In this document: piece after piece, positions 51,684 to 60,000 of the stretch | How the letters are laid out: every line of letters starts with the position of its first letter | Position numbering within the stretch: position 1 is the stretch's first letter | From: Lineus longissimus | Lineage: Eukaryota > Nemertea > Pilidiophora > Heteronemertea > Lineidae | DNA length: 60,000 nucleotides | NCBI RefSeq assembly: GCF_910592395.1 | Contig: NC_088317.1 | Span: forward strand, 13,642,001-13,702,000 | Direction: 5' to 3' | Position numbers and translations under genes: made by a program | Notes under the pieces: generated by a model | What the model saw: only the letters and a program-made list of their open reading frames with translations | The model's database searches: none | What the model was told of the DNA's origin: nothing

Positions 51684-51944
51684 TTTTATTCACTTTAAAA
51701 TCTAAGCCGCTTGCTCGAGTCATACTTATTTCATTTACCTGTCTTTATTCGTCATCAATATATTGATAACAGCTACATGAAATAAATTGAATTTTTTTAA
51801 ATTAATGAAAATATACTTTTATTGTAAATGAGGGACGAGGCACCATATTTAATAATGAGCTTACCGCACATGAGAATTCATTGCTAACTCAGTATATCCG
51901 TTGTAGATGTCCGAATTATTTGACACTTAATATTTTTGTTAAAT
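51684..51944. promoter_or_regulatory. Bidirectional promoter interval between URB2 and COPS6
   Basis: Only 261 bp separate the URB2 start codon (minus strand) from the COPS6 start codon (plus strand). The interval is AT-rich and no canonical TATA box can be assigned with confidence. Both genes are housekeeping genes expected to be ubiquitously expressed, so a shared divergent promoter is the simplest reading. Transcription start sites are not visible from sequence. Confidence 0.65.
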
Positions 51945-52101
51945 ATGGCCTCAAATATGGACGTTGATGCGGGCCAGTCAAATGTAATGGCAGTAGCAGG
52001 GACAAGTTCTACCGTGACAGTGTCCCTGCATCCTTTGGTGATCATGAACGTCTCAGAACACTGGACAAGAGTGAGGGCTCAGGAAGGAAAACCAATGCAA
52101 G
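51945..52101 (+). CDS. COPS6: COPS6 exon 1
   Basis: Starts at ATG in AAATATGGCC. Encodes a variable N-terminus ([13 protein letters not shown]) and then the conserved start of the MPN fold, [15 protein letters not shown]. Ends in CAAG before donor GTACGT, phase 1. Confidence 0.92.
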
Positions 52102-55100
52102 GTACGTGATGCCTATTTCCGGATGTGTCCCTATTGTCGGACACTTTTATGTACTATTACAGCTGTATCTACATGTAGTGCTTTCCATACTGGCACTGGG
52201 GCTGAAAGGGTGGATGTCGTCCTGGACGCAAGGGCCCAACACGCCGCGTAGCGGCAAAAAAGCGAAGCTGGCGAAACATTTATAACGGGTCACCGTCACT
52301 TATTATTGGACTTATAGCGCATTTACGGGGTTGCAACTATTTTGCTTTATAGTGTCACCAGGAAAGAAAAGCATGCGACCTAACGCCGATCTATTTGTAT
52401 AAAGTGATAATTGGAAGGTATATAGTAGGAAATATCAATAAAATAATCATTCCATTTCGTCTTTTGAGGGCATTTTTGATTGTAAAAAATATATGTGTAC
52501 GTCACCGTAGTCTCTGCAATGATAATTTTATCAGAGCAGTCTCGCGCAAGTAGAAGTTCTTTACCTGTTAGTTCTTCACTTATTAGTCTCAACGTCTGGC
52601 GCAAAGCCAGACGTTTTCCATTACGATTTCACTACGATGTTTGACAAGAAGGAGCAGTGCGCGAGATATGCTAATGAGCAGACTTCCCTCGCTTGAGTTT
52701 CTGAAGAATGTTCCATATCGCGCTAAGCTCATCACTACTGATTATGACAGGCGTGCAACGGTAGGTGTCTGCTCCCCAACTTCCACCCTAATACGGTACA
52801 ATAAGTTACCATTTGATGGGAATGGGACAATGCCCTCACTGTGTATGGAGTCATAGGGATAAGAAGACATTATTCATTAGTGTTGGTACAAGTGATTTTG
52901 CCCAAAAAGCATGCGCATTCAAAAAACAAAATATGCAAGGTATCACGTAGGCTACATGACCATGACGACGTGCAGAAAGTGCACTGGCCAGTGCATACCC
53001 TATGGCTATGTACTAGCAAACATGGTAAACATGAACAACATCATTATTCATCGGCAGTTCATTTTACTCCGAGCTTTTCCTGAAACATATAGCCATGATG
53101 ATTAGGCCTACCATGTACCATGACCAATAACAGCACTAGATCATGTAGATGTCAACAAGTTCACATGAACCGTATAATCCCGCATGGCGCATGTGGGGCA
53201 TGCGTCTAAACCAAAGCCCCAAAATCACTTGTTTTGGTCTATTTCAGTTTCACTTGTGTTTCCCCCGTCTCCCAGTCCATAATACATTTACAGTTTACAA
53301 TCCCCGATCATGGCCCAACAAAAGGTCATCGGTTGACTAAAGGAACACAACTGTTCAATGTATTTATAGTTGAATGCGATCAAACTACGTCTTTTCAATC
53401 GTGGATTGTAAATTTAACCCCATGGGCCTAGGGAAGGCCCTATAACAATACTTTCGACAGAGTTATTATCTCCGCTGCCTCCACCATGTTACACACAGTG
53501 CTCACTGCTGATTCTAAAATGCGCCACCTAGTCAAAACAGGACATATGTTCTTCTAGGAATAGATCTCTTTCCAATATTTCGTCATTCCACTATCGTCAT
53601 CACCTCATCATACTTTCATTGACATTACAGGCACACATCCACAGAGCACTCTTCAAATCATCTACACAGTGGTTATCCAACTAGGATTATAAAGGTAATT
53701 TCTTAGCCCCGCACAGTGGGTTTCAGTCTTGATAAAGGGGCACTATCCAAGATAAAGTTACAAGAAGTAGTCAATAGGGGTCTCTCACCTCTCACTGTAT
53801 GTCCACACTATTCACGCTTGTACAAGGAATACATTCAATGCTGAATCTAACAACACCCAGTGCCCTTACTCTGTATATTAGTCACTGGAAGATGGCCCAT
53901 TTCACTCCTTCCTTCTACTTCACCTATAGTCTCATTGCAAACGCCTCAGTTCTATGATATCACATTCACTTTCAGCTGTCATGCAACGCAACAACTGTGC
54001 TATCTGCCATCGCACATCAACGAAGAAGTGCAGCCGCCCACATTCCACCTCACGTCTGTCCGACCAGCTGCAATCCTCGAGGACGCCCCACTGTACCACG
54101 ATTTCACTACGATGTTTGACAAGAAGGAGCAGTGCGCGAGATAGGCTAATGAGCAGACTTCCCTCGCTTGAGTTTCGGAAGAATGTTCCATATCGCGCTA
54201 AGCTGACCACTGCTGACCATGACAGGCGTGCATTGGACTGGTACAGGTTGGAATTGAACATTGAATATGCTGGTGGTGACGCTTTCTGATGAGAAGTTGG
54301 TCGTGACTGATGCAGTATCCTTGGACTTGTCCACAGCATCGTTCAATCATTGCTCTCTGAGCTGCCTTGATTCTGTACTTACCCAAATACTAAGACCAAA
54401 CGCCTGTTGACTGTGCTTTAAGAGAGACTGGCGCCATGCCTAGAGATATGACTGACCCCTATTGGCAAATTTGTATGACTTTATCTTGCCTACCTAGCTG
54501 CTGCCTATAGTCTCCCTTTAACTGCGGAACACTTCAAAGTCGATAAAATGCCATGTTCCACCTTTTAATGTGTTCAGACCGCCATTTTCAAAACAATCAA
54601 GTCAGGACACTGCCTTCTAGTCTCATAATAAATTTTGCTTTCCTCAATAATAACATTTCTTCTTCTTCAATGCTTTCATCATTCCAAACTTCTCCTCCTC
54701 GGACTTTTACAGGGGTACAGTCATGGCAATCAAAACCCAAATACTGAGACCAAATGCCTGTTGACTGTGCTTTAAGAGAGACTGGCGCCATGCCTAGTCT
54801 CTCTTAAAGCACAGTCAACAGACACCAACCCCCTCAGACTCAGAAACCACAAACGCCCAACCCTTCCTGCTACCTTAATACTTCTGGGTGCCGACAAATG
54901 GTACCCAGGTTCGAGATCGACTGGACAATAAGCACCCTGGGTGCCATACACTTGACAAACAGCACCCAGCTTCTTTTTGCCTGGCTTACAGATCTTAGGG
55001 ACGGCGTTTCTTGCAATCTCGTTTTATCTCGCGCCGTGGTACTTGTGGCATTAGCAGTGCTCGAAATAAAAAGAACAGATAAACAGAAAAAAACACGTTT

Positions 55101-58100
55101 AGGCCTATAGGTCTTTGAAAGCACATTTCGGATATATCCCTCCTATATACCTTTTCTGAATAAATCATCCGAAATGTGCTTTCAAAGACCTTTAGGTAGG
55201 TCTCATCAATATCAATATCATTCCACCATTTCAGTGTACTTTGTGGTTCATTTCAGTAATCGGTGCCCTGATTGGCAAGCAAAAAGGTCGTAATATCGAG
55301 ATCATGAATTCTTTTGAATTGAGTTTCGTAGAAGTTGAGGCTGACCTTGTCATCGACAGGGAATATTACAACATGAAGGAAGAACAATGTAAGTATGTCG
55401 GTCATCCTAAACAGTGTCCACCAGGTCAAAAGTCTGGATAACATTCAAGAATTGTGTAGGACTACTGTCACTACTATCCACTGCGCCGGAGAATGAATGC
55501 GAGTTTGGATATCGTTTTTGAAATTCCTAGACACAAATGTAAGCGCCGCTCTGATTGGGCGCACTTACTTCTGCGCTGGCACTTCACCAAATGAGGGCGA
55601 ATGTCTCAGGGGTTTGTGTACAGGGCCGGAAAAGCGAACATTAATCTCTGATTTCCTCAGGATGTACATCGTACAAATGTAATAGTCAGCTCATAAGTTT
55701 TAAATTTACTTTCAAAATAATGCTACCGTACATGGTAAGTCTGACTCGCTTTAATTTGTCTAATTGCAGTCAAACAAGTATTCAGTGAGATGGATTTCCT
55801 TGGTTGGTATACAACGGGAGAGGCACCAAATGAAGCAGACATTAAAGTTCACAAGCAGGTATGGCGTGTCCCTCTGCGAACACTTCTCTTTCACAACAGT
55901 AGAACCTCTCTATTAAGGACACCCTCAGGACTGACAAGTGCTGTCCTTAATAGAGAGGTGTCCTGAATAGAGAGGTCAAATTGAATTGAAACACTACCAA
56001 TTTGGGACCAAAACTAGTGTCCTTTTGGAGAGGTTTTCCTTGAGAGGTGTCCGCTAAGGGAGGTTCCACTGTACATACAATCTTTTACATGTAAGGACAC
56101 CTTCTCTTTGAAGGACACCGCGTTTGGTCCCAAATTGGTCATTAACATTGAATTTGATCGGGATACCTCTCTCAACTTCATAGGAGACAAGATTTGTTGG
56201 TCCCAAGGGTGTCTTTAAACCCCCACCTGGGGTAAGCTCGAGGTAAACAGGTCACTTTATCGTTTGCTCTTCTTGTGCACAACAGTGATAGGTTCTCATA
56301 GTGTATAATGCCGTGCATTATAAAACTATGCACTAGAAGATACCTGGATGAGTCATACCTCGAGCTGAGGGCTCAAGAGTTGGGGGTATAATGAGGTTAT
56401 ACTGTACATGTAATTATTGATGATAACACTGTCTGAATGTGTTGATTGAATTCAGTGGTGTTGTGACCAATCGAATCTGCACGGAGGTCAGTTAGTGATG
56501 TACCTTACCAGGGGTCGTACGGAGGAAGAGAAAAAAGAGATAAAACGAGACAAAAGAGATAAAACGACTACAGCGAAAGCATTCCAGTCTTGTGTGATAC
56601 ATTCGGTCCTTGTAACAGCATTTGCTGTCAACTGTGAAATTTGAGCTCTAGGCAATATTGGGCGATTGTAATGCAAGTAGGAGAAAAACGGAGACCATGA
56701 AGGAAACATATGCTGTCGAAGAAAGTCACCCTCTCTATCACTGTACTTGGACCAACCAAGAATTGAACCGGGACCTCAGAGGTGACAAGCCCCAATGTTT
56801 CCACTGCACCACTGACAGATTTTCCTCGGACACACTTGTGTCTTGACTCATTAGAGTGTTCTCAGACTGATGTGAAGAGATAACAAGTCCTTTTTGTTGT
56901 GTGAATTGTGCCAGTACAAAATGTAAATGCATGTACACTGATTTTGACTTGTAATTGTATTTTTTCTTCTCAGATCAGCCAGATAAATGAGAGTCCGATT
57001 TTCCTAAAAATGAATCCAATTGCTAGATGTACAGACGTAAGTAAAGTAACTCTTTACTGAGAGACTAGAGGCAGGAACCAGGCCAGGATGGCCAGATTAA
57101 GAGTAAAAGATACCCAGAGATACCAATAGGTGACTCTGTTATCTCTCAGTACAGTAGCACTATTTGAGCTCTTACGAGGAATGTCTTTATTGCTGAGTGT
57201 GACCAGAATGCCCATGAGCTGAGCATATCAGTCACCCCTTTGGCAACAACCTCCCTTTGTGTGTGTGAACATCAGCTGTCTGTTGATGACATTAGAATTG
57301 TAAGCAGTGAAAAAGGACTCGAGGTTGATACCAGTGTCCGCTGGTGATTTTCAACTGTGAGGTCACGAAGAGGAACAAATATAGCGCTGCATTGGGCATG
57401 ATGGGAAGGATAATCACCAAGAGTAACGAAAATTGAACCTTCACTGAATAATTTTAATTTTCTTTGGACGGTTTGTTGCCCCTCAGCATGTTGGGAAGGA
57501 TAATCACCAAGATTAACGAAAATTGAACCTTCACTGAATAATTTTAATTTTCGTTGGACGGTTTTTTGCCCCTCAGGTGATTTGATTGGGCATGTTGTGA
57601 AGGATAATCACCAAGAGTAACGAAAATTGAACCTTCAGTGAATAATTTTAATTTTCTTTGGACGGTTTTTTTCCCCTCAGGTGATTTGTTTGGGCATGTT
57701 GGGAAGGATACTCACCAAGAGTAACGAAAATTGAACCTTCAGTGAATAATTTTAATTTTCTTTGGACGGTTTTTTTCCCCTCAGGTGATTTGTTTGGGCA
57801 TGTTGGGAAGGATAATCACCAAGATTAACGAAAATTGAACCTTCACTGAATAATTTTAATTTTCTTTGGACGGTTTTTTCCCCTCAGGTGATTTGTTTGG
57901 GCATGTTGGGAAGGATACTCACCAAGAGTAACGAAAATTGAACCTTCAGTGAATAATTTTAATTTTCTTTGGACGGTTTTTTGCCCCTCAGGTGATTTGA
58001 TTGGGCATGTTGTGAAGGATACTCACCAAGATTAACGAAAATTGAACCTTCACTGAATAATTTTAATTTTCTTTGGACGGTTTTATGCCCCTCAGGTGAT

Positions 58101-59653
58101 TTGTTTGGGCATGTTGGGAAGGATACTCACCAAGAATGACGAAAATTGAACCTTCACTGAATAATTTTAATTTTCTTTGGACGGTTTTTTGCCCCTCAGG
58201 TGATTTGATTGGGCATGTTGGGAAGGATAATCACCAAGAGTAACGAAAATTGAACCTTCACTGAATAATTTTAATTTTCTTTGGACGGTATTATGCCCCT
58301 CAGGTGATTTGAGGAACCTGTGAGCACAATGTTGTTAAGGGAGAAATCCAACTATTTAAATGGGTATGGATGTCCCTCGTAGGAGATGTATCATACGATG
58401 GATATTTGCCGTTTAGCCGAGATTGACCTGAAGTATCGTCTCTTTTCCAGCTTCCCATCAGCATATTTGATTCTGTGATTGACCTTGTCAATGGAGAGGT
58501 AAGATTCATATGATATATGCCGTTTCTTTCCTACCGGTATTTTCTCAGTCACTGTCGGCAACTGTCTATTGGCTTTGCACTGTTGAGAGGTGTTGTGTTG
58601 GGCAAAGAATATGGTGTAGTTGGGTTTCTGCTAGGATTTATTTTGAGGGGGAAAAAAATTGGAAAAAAAATTTTCTTGTCAAAATAGATTGTAAAACAAA
58701 CTTTTTTTCTATTTTTCGGGACGTTCCGCTTGTATTATTTGAGGGAGAGGATTTATCCTCCGTCCCCCTATAGAGGACATCCTGTCAGCAGTGGGAATTA
58801 GAATGTACAGTGAATTGTTCCTGTTCCTTGACGGATGTTAAAATAATCCAAAACACAGAAATTTTTCTGTGGAGACTAACACTGCTGGCTACCACGCAAT
58901 AGGGCCCAGGTTCGATCCCAGGGAGAACCCAGGATTGTATTTCTGGATTAACCGGCATGGCTTTCAAGGAACTATAATTCCTGGCTCTTTACAATTCGTA
59001 CATTAACGTATGAAATACTCGAGGGTCTGTCGGATGAGACTAAAAGCCGTGGTCCCTTGTTCGTGAGTGTCTATGCCAGGGCAAGTAAAATATCCTGCAT
59101 ATGTGGACAGTAGCCTATACAGGTTCTTCACTGACGTCATATTATGACTTTGCCAATTGTTTGCATTGCCATATTGGCCGTCACACGTGGTCACAAAGTA
59201 AAGGAAATGCATTGGCAGGTGGCCGTCAGAACGACGTGACGTCACGAGGAAACCTCTACAGCAGACTCCATACCTCTGGAAAAATCTGATGGGGTTACGA
59301 CACTGGTATAGTGGTAATGATGATGATGGTGTTCTCTCTTCCAGGCGACCATGTTGTTTGTAGAACTCCAGTACACGCTGGCAGCAGAGGAAGCGGAGAG
59401 AATCGGAGTTGACCATGTGGCACGGGTGTCTAACGCAGACAATAACGATAGCTCAACCGTGGCAGATCACCTCTCTGCCCAGCACAGCGCCATCAAAATG
59501 TTACACAACCGGGTCAAGCTTATACTCGACTACCTGAAGGCTGTGGATGCTGGAACAGTGCCGAAAAATCATGAAATTCTCCGCGAGGCATACAGCTTGT
59601 GTCATCGCTTACCTGTGCTTAATACTGATAGATTTAAGGAAGACTTTTATACA
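51945..59653 (+). CDS. COPS6: COP9 signalosome subunit 6 (CSN6), 5' six exons, gene continues beyond the right edge
   Basis: CSN6 is an MPN-domain subunit of the eight-subunit COP9 signalosome, which removes NEDD8 from cullin-RING ligases. It is the catalytically inactive MPN partner of CSN5. Six exons with consistent phases were placed: 51945-52101, 55257-55388, 55770-55858, 56974-57036, 58451-58498 and 59345-59653. They encode about 266 residues. Family landmarks include [68 protein letters not shown] and [13 protein letters not shown], plus [20 protein letters not shown] in the region after the MPN fold. No JAMM zinc motif is seen, as expected for CSN6. Human CSN6 is 327 residues, so the last ~60 lie to the right. 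It diverges from URB2 across 261 bp. Confidence 0.95.
52629..52760. repeat. Repeated fragment of unknown origin, copy 1
   Basis: Starting with the motif ATTTCACTACGATGTTTGAC, this stretch matches 54100-54235 with few changes. Short frames in it read [10 protein letters not shown] and [14 protein letters not shown], but stops prevent a continuous protein. No family recognised. Confidence 0.6.
53735..53935 (-). mobile_element. Family A MITE, copy 5 (diverged)
   Basis: Recognised by CAATAGGGGTCTCTCACCTC and CAACACCCAGTGCCCTTAC. It lies in COPS6 intron 1. A short fragment of the same family lies at 54448-54521. Confidence 0.7.
54100..54290. repeat. Repeated fragment of unknown origin, copy 2
   Basis: Longer copy of the previous fragment. 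The frame [17 protein letters not shown] runs on to [11 protein letters not shown] and a stop. It may be an exon of a degenerate gene or mobile element; function unknown. Confidence 0.5.
54758..54817. repeat. Perfect 25-bp inverted repeat (hairpin)
   Basis: Arms TGTTGACTGTGCTTTAAGAG... and inverse, separated by about 12 nt (GGCGCCATGCCT). The left arm plus loop also occurs alone at 54403-54441. Confidence 0.8.
55109..55191. other. Perfect 24-bp stem hairpin, pre-miRNA-like size
   Basis: The arms 55109-55132 (AGGTCTTTGAAAGCACATTT...) and 55168-55191 are exact complements, with a 35-nt loop. It lies in COPS6 intron 1, 65 bp before exon 2. Size fits a microRNA precursor, but a perfect stem is also typical of a tiny MITE. 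Confidence 0.55.
55257..55388 (+). CDS. COPS6: COPS6 exon 2
   Basis: The acceptor is TTCATTTCAG and the donor is GTAAGT. Encodes [20 protein letters not shown] through [10 protein letters not shown] of the MPN domain. Phase 1 on both sides. A perfect 24-bp hairpin lies 65 bp upstream of its acceptor. Confidence 0.95.
55770..55858 (+). CDS. COPS6: COPS6 exon 3
   Basis: The acceptor is TCTAATTGCAG and the donor is GTATGG. Encodes [20 protein letters not shown] and ADIKVHKQ, the conserved middle of the MPN domain. Ends in phase 0. Confidence 0.95.
55896..56074. mobile_element. Family B (pogo/Tigger-like) MITE in COPS6 intron 3
   Basis: CAGTAGAACCTCTCTATTAA at one end and GGGAGGTTCCACTGTA at the other. 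A degraded second piece continues to about 56215. Confidence 0.78.
56648..56826 (-). mobile_element. tRNA-derived SINE, inverted copy
   Basis: On the minus strand it reads GGTGCAGTGGAAACATTGGG and a B-box-like CGGTTCAATTC, then the same body as 5388-5590. Confidence 0.75.
56974..57036 (+). CDS. COPS6: COPS6 exon 4
   Basis: The acceptor is TTTTTCTTCTCAG and the donor is GTAAGT. Exactly 21 codons, including [16 protein letters not shown]. Confidence 0.94.
57058..57245 (+). mobile_element. Family A MITE, strongly diverged copy
   Basis: The order of motifs matches (GACTAGAGGCAGGAACCAG, ACGAGGAATGTCTTTATTGC) but many positions differ. Confidence 0.45.
57394..58312. repeat. 104-bp tandem array (nine copies) in COPS6 intron 4
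   Basis: The unit runs GGGCATGTTGGGAAGGATAA through AATTTTAATTTTCTTTGGAC and, in most copies, ends in GGTTTTTTGCCCCTCAGGTG. Copies differ by a few bases. Confidence 0.93.
58451..58498 (+). CDS. COPS6: COPS6 exon 5
   Basis: The acceptor is CTCTTTTCCAG and the donor is GTAAGA. Sixteen codons, [16 protein letters not shown], matching vertebrate CSN6. It is preceded by a nine-copy 104-bp array in which most units end in a CAG acceptor-like motif. Confidence 0.94.
58873..58965 (+). repeat. tRNA-like SINE fragment
   Basis: The B-box GGTTCGATCCC is clear. The A-box region is weak. Followed by unrelated sequence. Confidence 0.4.
59345..59653 (+). CDS. COPS6: COPS6 exon 6, last exon visible
   Basis: The acceptor is TCTCTCTTCCAG and the donor is GTAAGT. 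103 codons covering the end of the MPN domain ([30 protein letters not shown]) and the following helices up to RFKEDFYT. The next exon is not found before position 60000. Confidence 0.95.
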
Positions 59654-59679
59654 GTAAGTGTATGCGTGGCTTATATAAT

Positions 59680-59795
59680 AATGATAACATTGAGTTCTTA
59701 TATAGCACATTTCTATGTTTGCCTGATCCAAGCGCTTTTGGGATATCATATTATTACTTTTACCCCGGTCTCCACAGAAATCAATCATTTGTATA
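59680..59795 (-). mobile_element. 3' part of the (ATT)n-tailed SINE, inverted
   Basis: Contains CCGGTCTCCACAGAAATCAA and CCAAGCGCTTTTGG, the inverse of 42550-42664. It starts shortly after the COPS6 exon 6 donor. Confidence 0.7.
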
Positions 59796-60000
59796 GCACT
59801 CATCAGTACCATTTGATGTTAAGGAACTGCAGCTGATTTATCACAGATAATGTCCCTTGAACAGTCAACACTTTAGGTACTTTAAGAGCCTGGATCATCG
59901 ATCGCCGTTATGTTGTCGTTATGCCTTGATATGAAAAATTAATAAGCTGACCAATCAGTGCCTTCCCTGACTGTTGAATACTTCAGCCTGACAGGTCTAA

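Noticed and set aside
50306-51667. Two similar minus-strand ORFs sharing CFIDELWLLINSLC
   Set aside because: They arise from duplicated block D. The upstream one continues into a MITE end, and neither fits the URB2 exon chain.

Overview
This is an intron-rich, repeat-laden animal nuclear genome segment. It has no operons and no ribosome-binding sites. Genes are recovered as short exons bounded by AG/GT splice sites, and MITEs, SINEs and minisatellites fill the introns. The Ty3-type LTR element with a copia-like domain order (Gmr1 type) was first described from deuterostomes, and a DIRS1-type element is also present. A marine invertebrate, perhaps a deuterostome, is the best guess, but the species cannot be named from this window.

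Two housekeeping genes sit head to head. On the minus strand, URB2 (unhealthy ribosome biogenesis protein 2, a nucleolar 60S-biogenesis factor) starts at 51683 and runs left past the window edge. Seventeen exons with matching phases encode about 1215 residues. On the plus strand, COPS6 (COP9 signalosome subunit 6) starts at 51945 and runs right past the window edge. Six exons are visible. The 261 bp between the two start codons must hold both promoters.

URB2 intron 12 (6668-40066, 33.4 kb) is an island of other DNA. It holds two intact, intronless dihydrodiol-dehydrogenase-like genes (12344-13360 and 25446-26456), both on the same strand as URB2. It also holds a 5.9 kb Gmr1-like LTR retrotransposon (27033-32895) with near-identical LTRs but a broken pol, and a 5.8 kb DIRS1-like tyrosine-recombinase retrotransposon (34095-39903) with 180-bp inverted terminal repeats and an internal complementary region. 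Tc1-, Harbinger- and piggyBac-like non-autonomous elements and several MITE families fill much of the rest.

The introns are rich in minisatellites (units of 9, 29, 30, 42, 44, 62 and 104 bp). Two of these arrays, in URB2 introns 7 and 9, appear to be amplified from the neighbouring exon or splice-site sequence. URB2 exon 13 carries an in-frame TGA although its phases fit perfectly. An internal splice acceptor in the same exon could bypass that stop.
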